NCBI GenBank assembly: GCA_027489175.1
Contig: JAIYAE010000005.1
Coordinates: 1-64,000 of the forward strand
DNA: 64,000 nt
DNA from: Rhodobacter sp.
GTDB lineage: Bacteria; Pseudomonadota; Alphaproteobacteria; Rhodobacterales; Rhodobacteraceae
Direction of reading: 5' to 3'
Under the pieces are notes generated by a model. That model saw nothing but the letters and a program-made list of their open reading frames with translations, made no database searches and had not been told where the DNA came from. Positions 1 to 8,449 of this stretch are shown here, one piece after another (within the stretch, counting starts at the first letter, position 1; each line of letters begins with the position of its first letter). The translations under genes were made by a program, and so were the position numbers.

Positions 1-88
1 CGGTGATGTCGAACCAGATCAGCTGCTGGCGGAGGGGGTGCCAAAGCGGGCCTTCGCCAAGCTGGCAGGGGCGGTCATCGAAGATCAT
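1..88 (-). CDS. SMP-30/gluconolactonase family protein, N-terminus only
   Basis: The first 29 residues of a gene that runs off the left edge of the window. The start [18 protein letters not shown] is the characteristic N-terminus of SMP-30/gluconolactonase/regucalcin beta-propellers, whose E in the GEGP motif is a metal ligand. Its ATG overlaps the TGA of the KDPGal aldolase gene (ATGA), so it is translationally coupled as the last visible gene of the galactose operon. In that setting the likely job is hydrolysis of galactono-lactone made by the SDR dehydrogenase. The family call is firm; the substrate is inferred from the neighbours. Confidence 0.8.
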   Translation of the reverse strand, partial: MIFDDRPCQLGEGPLWHPLRQQLIWFDIT

Positions 89-690
89 GCGAAGGCTGCG
101 TCATGGGCGGCGACGATTGCGGCGGCGCGGGTGGTGATTTCTGCCGGGGTGGTGCCGGGGGTGTAAAGGGCGGTGCCGATGCCGAAGCCGGAGGCCCCGG
201 CGTTGACCCATTGAAGGAAGTTTGTGGGACCTGCGCCGCCGACGGCATAGACCGGGAGGGCTTTCGGCAGGACGGCGCGGATGGCCTTGAGGCCTTCGGG
301 ACCGATGAGGGAGGCGGGGAAGATCTTGAGGCCCGTCGCCCCGGCCTGGATGGCGGCGAAGCATTCGGTCGGGGTCATTACGCCGGGCCAGCTGGCCATG
401 CCGCGGTCCCGGGTGGCGCGGATCACGGCGGGGTCGCAGTTGGGCGAGACTATAAGGGTGCCACCGGCGGCCTGCACGGCGGCCACGTCGTCCACCGTCA
501 GGACGGTGCCTGCGCCGATCTCGGCGGTGGGGAGGGCCGTGGCCATAGCGGCGATGGAGGTGAAGGGGTCGGGGGAGTTCAACGGCACTTCGATCCGCGT
601 GATCCCGGCGGCGACGAGGGCCTGGGCCACGGCGACGGCATCAGCGGGGGTGATCCCGCGCAGGATGGCGATGAGGTTGCGGTGGGTCAT
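85..690 (-). CDS. dgoA: 2-dehydro-3-deoxy-6-phosphogalactonate aldolase
   Basis: A class I aldolase of the KDPG/KDPGal family (201 aa, usual length about 200-210). It cleaves 2-keto-3-deoxy-6-phosphogalactonate to pyruvate and glyceraldehyde 3-phosphate, the last step of De Ley-Doudoroff galactose catabolism. The catalytic Glu lies in RIEVPLNSP (E34) and the Schiff-base Lys in GLKIFPAS (K122); the phosphate-binding VGGAGPTN loop follows. The LNSP variant of the family motif and the adjacent dgoK favour the galactonate rather than the gluconate enzyme. It starts inside the last bases of dgoK (4-bp ATGA overlap) and overlaps the SMP-30 gene in the same way. Confidence 0.93.
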   Translation of the reverse strand: MTHRNLIAILRGITPADAVAVAQALVAAGITRIEVPLNSPDPFTSIAAMATALPTAEIGAGTVLTVDDVAAVQAAGGTLIVSPNCDPAVIRATRDRGMASWPGVMTPTECFAAIQAGATGLKIFPASLIGPEGLKAIRAVLPKALPVYAVGGAGPTNFLQWVNAGASGFGIGTALYTPGTTPAEITTRAAAIVAAHDAAFA

Positions 691-1601
691 CGGGCGGCCT
701 CGGGCTGAAGGGCAAGGCTGGAGAGCCCGGCAAGGGTGCAGTCGGTGACGGACAGGCGCTGCGCGTCGATCCCTTGGGATTTCAGCGCGTGGGCGTAGGC
801 GGACGAAAGCTTGGCCGCGCCGACCAGCGTGACGCGCTGGCCCAGCCAGTAGGGCCGGGCGGCGGCGAGTTCGGTGCCGATCAGAAGGCCCGAGAGCCGC
901 GCGCGGGCGGCGGCGGGGGTGAGGTTGGCGATCAAGCCCTCGGCCCGCAGGGAAAAGAGCCGCGCGCCAAGGCGTTCGGGGCGGGAGAGGGCGTCGGACA
1001 CGGCGGTGTCGAAGGCGGTGTCATCCCAGCCGTCGCCTTGAAGGCCGTGGCGGAGGACGGACGCCTCGGACAGAAGCGCGAACATCTCGCCGGTCATGAA
1101 GGTCTGGAAACTGACCACCTCACCTGCCGAGATCTGCGCCCATTTGGAATGGGTGCCGGGCAGGCAGAGGATGCCGTCATAGCCGGGCATAAGGGAGAGG
1201 GCACCGGCGATCTGGGTTTCCTCACCCCGCATCACATCGGCCGGTGTGGTCTGCTTCAGGCCGGGGGCGATGTAGACGGTCAGGCGGGGGTCATGCGTCG
1301 GGGCGGCCACGAGCGCTGCGGCGTCGAGGGGCGTGCAGGGCACGGCGCGATAGGGCGCCTCGACCCAGCCTTGGCGGCTGCCGACCATGCCGCATGCGTA
1401 GACCGGGACCGGGCCAAGATCCAGCCACGGGCCGATCAGGCGGAGGAGGGCGGGTTCGAAGCCGTCGCGCGACAGTTTGCCCATGCCGTCATCCGACTGA
1501 ACCTCAGCCAGGATGCGCGCGCCGTCCATCGCCCAAGCGCGCAGGTTTGAGGTGCCCCAGTCGACCGCGATCCAGGTGGGGGAAATCAGCGCCTCGGTCA
1601 T
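687..1601 (-). CDS. dgoK: 2-dehydro-3-deoxygalactonokinase
   Basis: A 304-aa sugar-acid kinase that phosphorylates 2-keto-3-deoxygalactonate at C6 with ATP, making the substrate for the next gene, dgoA. The N-terminal phosphate-binding motif [17 protein letters not shown] is the DgoK signature, and [11 protein letters not shown] in the middle of the protein is the conserved DgoK core. It is coupled to the SDR gene upstream and dgoA downstream by ATGA overlaps. Length and motifs match the family; I see nothing missing. Confidence 0.94.
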   Translation of the reverse strand: MTEALISPTWIAVDWGTSNLRAWAMDGARILAEVQSDDGMGKLSRDGFEPALLRLIGPWLDLGPVPVYACGMVGSRQGWVEAPYRAVPCTPLDAAALVAAPTHDPRLTVYIAPGLKQTTPADVMRGEETQIAGALSLMPGYDGILCLPGTHSKWAQISAGEVVSFQTFMTGEMFALLSEASVLRHGLQGDGWDDTAFDTAVSDALSRPERLGARLFSLRAEGLIANLTPAAARARLSGLLIGTELAAARPYWLGQRVTLVGAAKLSSAYAHALKSQGIDAQRLSVTDCTLAGLSSLALQPEAAR

Positions 1602-2362
1602 GCTGCGATGAAGCCTCCGTCCAGGACAAGCGTTTGCGAGGTCATCATGCGTGAGGCGTTGGAGGCAAGATAGAGCACCGCCCCCGACACGTCAGCGGGT
1701 TCGATCGGGTCTGGCAGGCATTGCTTGGCCAGATGGTTGGCAAGGCTTTCGGGGGTCACCCACAGCTCTTTCTGCCGGTCGGTCAGCACCCAGCCGGGGG
1801 CAATGGCGTTGACGCGGATGCGGTCGGGCCCAAACTCACGCGCAAGGGTGCGGGTCAGGCCGACGATCCCGGCATTGGCCGTGATGTAGGCGGCGTAACC
1901 GGTGTCGGCCATCATGAAGCTGATCGACGAGAAGTTGATGATGCTGCCGCCGCCCGCCGCCTGCATGCCGGGAATGACCGCCTGGCAGGCGAAGAAATAG
2001 GACCGCAGGTTGACGGCCAGCGACCAGTCCCAAAAGGCTTGATCGGTTTCCAGCGTCTTGTGGCGCTGGTCGTTCGCGGCGTTGTTGACCAGCACGGTGA
2101 TGGGCCCATGCGCCTTGGCGGCGGTGGAGAGCGTCAGTTGCAACTGATCGGTCACCGAGATGTCGCAGGGCAGGAAGAGGGGCCGGTTGCCGGTTGCAGC
2201 CTCCATCTTGTCACAAAACGGGGTCGCGTCAGAGCGTTGGCAGAACGCCACCTTCGCGCCTTGGCGTAGGAAGGATTCGGTCAGCGCGGCACCGATGCCA
2301 GAGCCGCCGCCGGTAACAAAGACCGACTGGCCGTTGAGATCAGGGAAGGTGGGGTCAATCAT
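1598..2362 (-). CDS. SDR oxidoreductase, probable galactose 1-dehydrogenase, with YxxxN in place of YxxxK
   Basis: A classical short-chain dehydrogenase (254 aa). It has the NAD(P)-binding VTGGGSGIGAAL motif near residue 20, NNAA at the end of beta-4, FSSIS with the catalytic Ser, and RVNAIAPGWVLTD after the active site. The start at 2362 is chosen because it overlaps the alpha-galactosidase stop (ATGA); an upstream in-frame extension would lie inside that gene. In place of the usual YxxxK the sequence reads YITAN (Y159, N163), so the catalytic Lys is Asn. Operon position between alpha-galactosidase and dgoK/dgoA suggests oxidation of D-galactose to galactono-lactone. The family is certain; substrate and activity are inferred. 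Confidence 0.85.
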   Translation of the reverse strand: MIDPTFPDLNGQSVFVTGGGSGIGAALTESFLRQGAKVAFCQRSDATPFCDKMEAATGNRPLFLPCDISVTDQLQLTLSTAAKAHGPITVLVNNAANDQRHKTLETDQAFWDWSLAVNLRSYFFACQAVIPGMQAAGGGSIINFSSISFMMADTGYAAYITANAGIVGLTRTLAREFGPDRIRVNAIAPGWVLTDRQKELWVTPESLANHLAKQCLPDPIEPADVSGAVLYLASNASRMMTSQTLVLDGGFIAA

Positions 2363-4422
2363 AGCTTTCGTCCTTCGACGACCCACATCGTGGCGGGCCA
2401 TGCCACGGGGAGCAAGAGGCCCCGCGTCATCAGCGCTTGTCCGGTCAGCGTCAAGGGGGAGGATTTGAGCGCTGTCGGACCGCGAGAGTGGCGAGGGGCA
2501 TCTTCTGGGTTCAGAAGGCGAACGTCATAGCAGGCCCCCGGTTCCAGACCGGCCAGCCGCAACGGGCGCGGCAGGATCTGGCGGCTGGTCTCAGCCTGAC
2601 CGGCAAAGGCCACGAAGCGGCTGCCATCCTGCGCCAGTTGCAACTCGGCCGTCACGGCGGGGTCGTCACTGTCCAGCCGGTGGATGGTGCCAGCCAGCGT
2701 CCAATCGCGGTTGTCTTTCCACCAGCGGGTGATTTTCGCGAGGGTAAGGGCTTCGTCTTCGGTCAGTTCCCGCAGGTCCATCTCGAACCCCATGTGGCGC
2801 TGGGCGGCGACCCAGGCGCGGAAGGCCATCGGCAGGACCCGGCCCGAGGTGTGGCAATGGCGCGGGCCGACATGGCTGCCGGTCACGGCGGCGGGCAGGA
2901 AGAGGGCGCCATCGTGTTGGATGCGCAGGCGTTCCAGCGCGTCATTGCTGTCAGACAGCCAGACGCGATGGGTATGGGCCAGGATGCCCGCGTCAATCCG
3001 GCCGCCACCGCTGGCGCAGGATTCGATCTCCACGCTGGGGTGGGCGGCGCGGAGGCGTTGGAGAAGGTCATAGATGCCGTGGGTCTGGGCGGTGTCGACC
3101 ACGGGCAAGAGGCGGTTGTGGTCCCATTTGACATAGTCGATGGGGTATTCGGTCAGGATGGCCGAGACCTGCTGGAAGAGGTTGTCGCGCACTTCTGGCA
3201 GGGCGAGGTTCAGCACCATCTGGTTGCGGCCGGTGGTCTGGTCCGCTGGCCCCAGCAGCCAATCAGGATGGGCGCGGTAAAGGTCTGAGTTGGGGTTGAC
3301 CATCTCAGGCTCAAACCACAGGCCGAAGGTCATGCCGAGGCTGTGGATATGCGCGATCAGGGGGTGCAGGCCATCGGGCCATTTGGCGCGGTCGATGGTC
3401 CAGTCGCCAAGCGAGGTGGTGTCGTCGTCGCGCTTGCCGAACCAGCCGTCGTCAAGGACGAAGCGTTCAGCGCCCAGGGCGGCGGCGCGGGTGGCGATTT
3501 CGGCGAGTTCGGGCAGGGAATGGCGGAAGTAGACGGCTTCCCAACAGTTGTAATGCACCGGGCGGGGGCGTTTGGGATCGGGCCACTGGACCACACGATC
3601 CCGCAGGTCCTGCTGCAGGGTCGCGGCGATGCCATTCAGGCCGGTGGTGGAGGCGGCAGCAATCAGGTCGGCGGATTCGAAATGCGTGCCGGGGGTGGTT
3701 TCGGCCCCCATCGGCGCGCCGAATTGCACCTGACGACGGCCATCGGGCAATTCCTCGGCCACCATGCGGTGCCCGCCGGACCAGGCGTAATGGAGGGCAA
3801 GGGCGGTGCCTTGGGTGTTGGTGCAGCCGTCGCCAGCAAGGATCAGGTAGGGCGGGTGTTCGTGACCCGACCGACCGGTGCGGGATTCGCGCAGGCGGAT
3901 GCCGGGGGTCCAGGGGGTGCGGATCAGGTGAAACTCACCAATCCATTTGCCGTGGACGTCGATCATCTCGCCATCCTGCGGGGCGGGCAGGACGGGGGCG
4001 GCCAGCCAGTGGACGCGGATCGGGCGGTCGGCTTGCAGTGTGGTCTTGAGGGTGATCGTGCCGGTGGGGTGGGCGGTCAGGTGGTGTGACAGGGTCAGGC
4101 CATCGGCGCGGCTGTGCAGGGTCAGGTGGCCGGGCGTGCTGTCTGCATGGCTGAAGGTGAAGGCGGGCTGTAGGGGGGTGCCATCAGCCTCGGCCAGCAT
4201 GTGCCCCGGCTGGCCCTGAAAGGCGCGGCCGGGTTCGGGCGAGAGGCTGAGGGCAGGCAGACGGTCCAGCATGCCGCCGGTGATGTCGTTCTGCTGGGCC
4301 AGGGCCAGTTGCGCCAGGTCTTCACACAGGGGCAGGGAAGGACCCCACCAGATCACCTGCGGGATGCCGCCCGAGGTGGCCAGGGCGATGGTCTGACCGC
4401 CCGCATCAATCCGCCATTGCAT
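2359..4422 (-). CDS. Alpha-galactosidase, GH36
   Basis: A cytoplasmic glycoside hydrolase family 36 enzyme (687 aa; the family is about 700-740). It releases galactose from melibiose/raffinose-type alpha-galactosides. The nucleophile is D434 in YVKWDHNR, the acid/base lies in WLSDSNDALER (about 488-498), and FVLDDGWF and GLWFEPEMVN are GH36 barrel landmarks. An N-terminal beta-sandwich precedes the barrel and there is no signal peptide. The start at 4422 is fixed by a one-base overlap with the permease stop (TAATG); a longer open frame upstream would run antiparallel to nothing but through the permease gene. It supplies galactose to the downstream dehydrogenase/kinase/aldolase genes. Confidence 0.93.
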   Translation of the reverse strand: MQWRIDAGGQTIALATSGGIPQVIWWGPSLPLCEDLAQLALAQQNDITGGMLDRLPALSLSPEPGRAFQGQPGHMLAEADGTPLQPAFTFSHADSTPGHLTLHSRADGLTLSHHLTAHPTGTITLKTTLQADRPIRVHWLAAPVLPAPQDGEMIDVHGKWIGEFHLIRTPWTPGIRLRESRTGRSGHEHPPYLILAGDGCTNTQGTALALHYAWSGGHRMVAEELPDGRRQVQFGAPMGAETTPGTHFESADLIAAASTTGLNGIAATLQQDLRDRVVQWPDPKRPRPVHYNCWEAVYFRHSLPELAEIATRAAALGAERFVLDDGWFGKRDDDTTSLGDWTIDRAKWPDGLHPLIAHIHSLGMTFGLWFEPEMVNPNSDLYRAHPDWLLGPADQTTGRNQMVLNLALPEVRDNLFQQVSAILTEYPIDYVKWDHNRLLPVVDTAQTHGIYDLLQRLRAAHPSVEIESCASGGGRIDAGILAHTHRVWLSDSNDALERLRIQHDGALFLPAAVTGSHVGPRHCHTSGRVLPMAFRAWVAAQRHMGFEMDLRELTEDEALTLAKITRWWKDNRDWTLAGTIHRLDSDDPAVTAELQLAQDGSRFVAFAGQAETSRQILPRPLRLAGLEPGACYDVRLLNPEDAPRHSRGPTALKSSPLTLTGQALMTRGLLLPVAWPATMWVVEGRKL

Positions 4423-5267
4423 TACTTCACTGCCCCAAGCGTCAGGCCAGCGATGAAGTGCTTCTGCATCAGGAAGAACATGGCGACCGGGGGAAGGGCG
4501 GCGAGGATGGACCCCGCCGAGACCAGGTGCCACTGGGCGATCCACTGGCCGTTCAGGGACGACAGACCCGCGGTGATCGGCTGGCTGTCGACGCCTTGCG
4601 TCAGGACGGTGGCCCAGAAGAAATCGTTCCAGATGAAGGTGAAGACGAGGACCGACAGGGCGGCGATGGCGGGGCGCATCAAGGGCAGGACAATGTACCA
4701 GAAGATGCGCCATTCGGTGACGCCTTCGACGCGGGCGGCCTCGATCAGTTCAAACGGCAGGGCTTTGATGAAGTTGCGCATGAAGAGGGTGCAGAAGCCG
4801 GTCTGGAAGGCGATGTGGAAAAGCGCCAACCCATACCAGGTGTCATACATGCCCAGTTGCAGCGTCATGTCGCGGACCGGGACCATCAGGATCTGGAACG
4901 GCACGAAGTTGCCGGCGACGAACATGAAGAACACCAGGATGTTCGCCCGGAACCCGTAGACCGCCAGCGCGAAGCCGGTCATCAACGACAGGCTGACCGC
5001 GCCGATCACGGTGGGGATTGTCACCCAAAGCGAGTTCACCATGTACTGCCCGATGGGCGTTTCGGTGAAGATGTAGATGTAATTCTCCCACGCAATGCCG
5101 GAGGGCATGCCGAAGTAGTTGCCTTGCGCCAGGTCAGAGGCAGGCCGGAGCGACGTCAGCGCCACGCCGAGCAGCGGGAAAAGCCACAGCAGCAAGGCGA
5201 CGGGCAGGGCGATGGAATAGAGCCATTGCACGCCGGTCGAGGACTGCTGGATGGGACGTGGGAACAT
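4422..5267 (-). CDS. Carbohydrate ABC transporter permease, MalG type
   Basis: The second inner-membrane permease of the sugar importer (281 aa, six predicted membrane segments). The EAA loop EAARVEGVTEWRIFWYIVLP, which docks the ATPase, lies in the C-terminal half. The chosen ATG at 5267 has a Shine-Dalgarno GGAAGGGG about 8 bases upstream and lies 14 bp after the other permease gene; the frame stays open further upstream but that would overlap it. It ends VK-stop overlapping the alpha-galactosidase ATG by one base. Probable substrate: an alpha-galactoside, inferred from the operon. Confidence 0.92.
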   Translation of the reverse strand: MFPRPIQQSSTGVQWLYSIALPVALLLWLFPLLGVALTSLRPASDLAQGNYFGMPSGIAWENYIYIFTETPIGQYMVNSLWVTIPTVIGAVSLSLMTGFALAVYGFRANILVFFMFVAGNFVPFQILMVPVRDMTLQLGMYDTWYGLALFHIAFQTGFCTLFMRNFIKALPFELIEAARVEGVTEWRIFWYIVLPLMRPAIAALSVLVFTFIWNDFFWATVLTQGVDSQPITAGLSSLNGQWIAQWHLVSAGSILAALPPVAMFFLMQKHFIAGLTLGAVK

Positions 5268-5281
5268 GGATCGCCCCTTCC

Positions 5282-6226
5282 TTACCGTTGGGTTTCGTCG
5301 CGCCACATCTTCCAGATGAAGCCCGAGATGAAGATCATCATGATTGCAAAGAGGACCACCGCGATGGCCGCGCCATAGCCCATGCGCAGCCCGATTTCGC
5401 CAAGGGCCATCTCATACATGTAGAAGGACAGCACGCGAGACGATCCGAAGGGACCGCCGCTGGTCATGATCGACACAAGGTCGAAAGACCGCAGCGCGCC
5501 GATCACGGTGACGATCACCGCGATGAAGGTGGCGGGGCGCAGCTGCGGCAGGACGACATACCACAACATCTTCCAGCCCTTGGCGCCGTCCAGACGTGCC
5601 GCCTCGATCTGGTCGGGGGCGACGTTGTTCAAGCCCGTCAGATAAAGGATCATCACATAGGCGATCTGCGGCCAAAGCCCGGCGGCGATGATGCCATAGG
5701 TCACAAGGTCCGGATCGGCGAGGATGGCGGTCCCGTCGCCGGTGATCCATTCGGTCAGCAGGTAGAAGAGGCCGAAGTTCGGGGCGTAGAACCAGGCGAA
5801 GATCAGGCCGACAACTACCTGGCTGATGACGAAGGGAAAGAAGAACAGCGACTTGTAAAGCCGGATGCCGCGCACTGTCTGATTGAGAAAGATCGAGAGG
5901 AACAGGCCGATGGGCAGCGCCAGCATGTAGAGGACCAGCCATTTCAGGTTGTTCCAGAGCGAGATTTCAAATGCCGGATCGCTGCCAAGCTCGCGGTAGT
6001 TCTGCAGTCCGATGAACCGGCCGGTGAATTCGCCGTCGCGGTTGTAAAGGCCGTTCCAGTCATAGAACGACAGGGAGATGCTTTGGACAATGGGCCAGAG
6101 CACATAGACGGCGAACATGAAAAGGCCCGGCGCAAGAAACAGCCAGGGCGCAATTTTGCGCTGATTCCACCGGCCTGAGGCGCGCGGCATCGGGGCCGCC
6201 GCGACCGTGTCTGTTGCGTTCGCCAT
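5282..6226 (-). CDS. Carbohydrate ABC transporter permease, MalF type
   Basis: The first inner-membrane permease of the sugar importer (314 aa). A cytoplasmic N-terminus rich in Ala/Arg is followed by PWLFLAPGLFMFAVYVLWP and further membrane segments. The EAA loop is EAARLDGAKGWKMLWYVVLP, and FFFPFVISQVVVGLIFAWFY is a typical MalF-group segment. It lies 63 bp after the binding-protein gene, with a strong hairpin in that gap, and 14 bp before the second permease. Confidence 0.92.
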   Translation of the reverse strand: MANATDTVAAAPMPRASGRWNQRKIAPWLFLAPGLFMFAVYVLWPIVQSISLSFYDWNGLYNRDGEFTGRFIGLQNYRELGSDPAFEISLWNNLKWLVLYMLALPIGLFLSIFLNQTVRGIRLYKSLFFFPFVISQVVVGLIFAWFYAPNFGLFYLLTEWITGDGTAILADPDLVTYGIIAAGLWPQIAYVMILYLTGLNNVAPDQIEAARLDGAKGWKMLWYVVLPQLRPATFIAVIVTVIGALRSFDLVSIMTSGGPFGSSRVLSFYMYEMALGEIGLRMGYGAAIAVVLFAIMMIFISGFIWKMWRDETQR

Positions 6227-6250
6227 GTTTGCCCCCCCAGAAACAGAAAA

Positions 6251-6279
6251 CGGGCGCCCCCAGGATGTGGGGGCGCCCG
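6251..6279 (-). terminator. Hairpin between binding-protein and permease genes (attenuating terminator)
   Basis: A perfect 11-bp inverted repeat (arms CGGGCGCCCCC and GGGGGCGCCCG) with a 7-base loop sits just after the stop of the sugar-binding-protein gene. Read in the direction of transcription (minus strand) it is followed by TTTTCTGTTT. This has the form of an intrinsic terminator or 3'-end stabiliser, but it lies inside the operon. The expected effect is abundant binding-protein mRNA and reduced read-through to the permeases and enzymes. Confidence 0.85.
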
Positions 6280-6289
6280 ATGGATCAGA

Positions 6290-7546
6290 TCACTGCGGGA
6301 AAAGGCGCAGACGAGCCTGCTCCAGCCGCTCGAGGATCGCCTCAAGCTCTTCCGGCTGGACGAGGAACTGCTGGAAGCCGTCCATGCCAAGGCTGGCGTA
6401 TTCGGCGTCAGCGTCCCGGTCCCAGAACTGGGCAATGCCGCCCGTGGCCGTGGACAGCGCCTGGAAACCTTCGGTCAGGAAGGGATCAGCCGCATCGACG
6501 GTAGCGTTCTTGTTGGTGGGCAACTGGCCGACAGCCGCGTTCCACTTGGACTGCGCTTCTGCCGAGGCCATGAAGGCCAGGAACAGCTTGGCATCGTCCG
6601 GGTTCTTGGCACCCGAGGTCAGGTGGATGGTATCGGTCGGCGCTTCTTCAGCCCGCGCGATGCCGGGGGTGATTTCCGGGAACACCATGAAGCCAAGATT
6701 GTCGTTGGTCATGCCGCCTTCCTTGAAGACGCCAACCGCAAAGTTGCCCATGACGTAATGGGCGGCCTTGCCTTGGGTGAAGATCGCCGCCGCATCCTGC
6801 CAGTCGATCGCCGCGTGGTTTTCGGTGACGAACGGTTGCAGCTTGGCGAATTCGGCGAAGACCGCACGGGCTTCGGGCGAGGTCCACGAGATCTTGCCTG
6901 CGGCGAGATCGGCATGGAACTGGTAGCCGTTGGTGCGCAGCGACAAGTAGTCAAAGATCCCCGCGACGGGCCACTTTGCGACCGAACCGGTGGTCACGCA
7001 GTCGATGCCCGCGGCTTTGAACTTTTCGCAGTTGGCCAGGAAGGTTGCCCAGTCAACGGTCGCATCGGCGGCCGGCGGCTCAACGCCCGCAGCGGCGTAA
7101 GCGTCGCGGTTATAGTAAATGCCCCACTGATAGTAGGTGTAGGGGATCGCATACTGCTTGCCATCGATGGTGGACGACGGCACCGACGAGGCGAGCGCAT
7201 CGATCAGCCCGTTGTTGGCCCAGACATCCGAGATGTCGGCAAAGAGGCCGGCCTCGACGAAGGGACGCATGCGGTTCGCGGCATACCAGTTGGCCAGATC
7301 CGGCGGATCGGCGGTCAGGAAGTTGCGGATCGCGTTCTTGTAGCCTTCGTGGTCGAAGTTGGTCAGCTGGACGTCAATCTCGGGGTTCGCTGCCTCGAAA
7401 TCGGCGATCAGGGCTTCGGCAGCCGCCAGCGGAATCGGATCATAGTCCGCGTTCCAGGTTACAACGCGCTTGTCTTGCGCGAAGGCCGAAGTGGACAGCA
7501 TGAGCGCCGCCACAAGGGCCAGCGCGCCCGCTTTCTTATGGACCAT
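6290..7546 (-). CDS. Sugar ABC transporter substrate-binding protein
   Basis: A periplasmic extracellular solute-binding protein, family 1 (418 aa). The signal peptide MVHKKAGALALVAALMLSTS ends at AFA-QD. The mature protein starts RVVTWNADYDP and has the usual two-lobe pattern (NPEIDVQL, FAVGVFKEGG, PTNKNA). It leads the minus-strand operon for alpha-galactoside uptake and is divergent from the IclR gene; GGGAGGAAACC precedes its ATG. The exact sugar is not readable from the sequence. Confidence 0.92.
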   Translation of the reverse strand: MVHKKAGALALVAALMLSTSAFAQDKRVVTWNADYDPIPLAAAEALIADFEAANPEIDVQLTNFDHEGYKNAIRNFLTADPPDLANWYAANRMRPFVEAGLFADISDVWANNGLIDALASSVPSSTIDGKQYAIPYTYYQWGIYYNRDAYAAAGVEPPAADATVDWATFLANCEKFKAAGIDCVTTGSVAKWPVAGIFDYLSLRTNGYQFHADLAAGKISWTSPEARAVFAEFAKLQPFVTENHAAIDWQDAAAIFTQGKAAHYVMGNFAVGVFKEGGMTNDNLGFMVFPEITPGIARAEEAPTDTIHLTSGAKNPDDAKLFLAFMASAEAQSKWNAAVGQLPTNKNATVDAADPFLTEGFQALSTATGGIAQFWDRDADAEYASLGMDGFQQFLVQPEELEAILERLEQARLRLFPQ

Positions 7547-7562
7547 GGTTTCCTCCCGTTTG

Positions 7563-7579
7563 GTTCCATTATTTGAAAC
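7563..7579. promoter_or_regulatory. Imperfect palindrome in the IclR/sugar-operon divergent promoter region
   Basis: GTTCCA and TGAAAC flank a 5-base centre (17 bp, one mismatch between the arms). It lies 16 bp upstream of the binding-protein start, next to a second, longer palindrome. IclR proteins bind short AT-rich palindromes in such divergent regions, so this is a plausible operator half. No footprint evidence exists here. Confidence 0.4.
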
Positions 7580-7580
7580 T

Positions 7581-7602
7581 TAGTCTTGAATATTGAAAAC
7601 TA
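7581..7602. promoter_or_regulatory. 22-bp palindromic candidate operator for the IclR regulator
   Basis: The arms TAGTcTTgAAT and ATTgAAaACTA form a 22-bp palindrome centred on AATATT, with 18 of 22 positions symmetrical. It is the most AT-rich stretch of the 102-bp gap between the binding-protein gene (minus) and the IclR gene (plus). Position, size and symmetry fit an IclR operator controlling both directions. Confidence 0.5.
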
Positions 7603-7648
7603 TGTCGGCTATCGTCTACCCTGTCAACAACCTTGCAACGGAGGGGTC

Positions 7649-8434
7649 ATGGGGGCCGAGGGACACGCGGATGGCACGGTCGGCAAGGCGCTGGATGTGC
7701 TGGACATGGTCGCAAGCCATGGCCGCCCGGTCCGCTTTTCCGACCTCCTCGCGCAGTCGGACTATCCCAAGGCGACCCTCTACCGTTTGCTGCAGACCCT
7801 GACCCATCAGGGCATGCTGGCGCTGGACCCTGATCAGGGCACGTATGCCTTGGGCGTGCGGCTGGTGCGGCTGGCCCATGCGGCCTGGGCGCAGTCGTCG
7901 CTCGCGCCGATCGCGCGGCCCTATCTGGATGAACTGGCTGCAAAAACCGGCGAGACGATCCATCTGGCGCAGATGGATCTGGGGCAGGTCCTGTACGTCG
8001 ACAAACGCAACGCTGCGCGGCCGGTGGAGATGTTCGCACAGGCCGGAAAAGTCGGCCCGGCCTATTGCACCGGGGTGGGCAAGGCGATGCTGGCCTGGGC
8101 CACGCCCGAGGCTTTGGAGCAGGCCCTCGCCCGGCAGTCGTTCTACCGTCACACGGACCACACGCTGGACACGCCCGAGAAGCTTTTGGCCGAGCTGCAG
8201 GCGATTCGCGCCCGGGGTCATGCCTTCGACCGCGAAGAGCATGAGCGGGGAATCATCTGCTGTGCGGTGCCGATTCTGACCCGCTCAGGCCGGGTGCTGG
8301 GGGCCTTGTCGGTCACCTCGACCACGGCGCGGACGACATTGGCGGCGCTGGAGGACCAGGCGGGGCTGACCAAGGACATCGCGGCACGCATCGCCGCAGA
8401 AGCGGAAAGCTGGCGCTTTCCGGAACAGAATTAG
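7649..8434 (+). CDS. IclR family transcriptional regulator
   Basis: A 261-aa DNA-binding repressor or activator. The N-terminal winged helix-turn-helix covers roughly residues 10-70 (ALDVLDMVASHG, KATLYRLLQTL), followed by the IclR effector domain with CTGVGKAMLAW and EEHERGIICCAVPI. The start at 7649 has GGAGGGG 4-8 bases upstream; a longer in-frame extension through the palindromic promoter is unlikely. It is divergent from the galactoside operon and 15 bp before the ATPase gene, so it probably controls both in response to galactose or a keto-deoxy acid (inferred). Confidence 0.9.
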   Translation: MGAEGHADGTVGKALDVLDMVASHGRPVRFSDLLAQSDYPKATLYRLLQTLTHQGMLALDPDQGTYALGVRLVRLAHAAWAQSSLAPIARPYLDELAAKTGETIHLAQMDLGQVLYVDKRNAARPVEMFAQAGKVGPAYCTGVGKAMLAWATPEALEQALARQSFYRHTDHTLDTPEKLLAELQAIRARGHAFDREEHERGIICCAVPILTRSGRVLGALSVTSTTARTTLAALEDQAGLTKDIAARIAAEAESWRFPEQN

Positions 8435-8449
8435 GGGGAGGATAGAACC

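Noticed and set aside
4423..4713. N-terminal extension of the alpha-galactosidase frame
   Set aside because: The extra 97 codons lie within the permease gene and read as low-quality Arg/Pro/His-rich sequence; the ATG at 4422 overlaps the permease stop.
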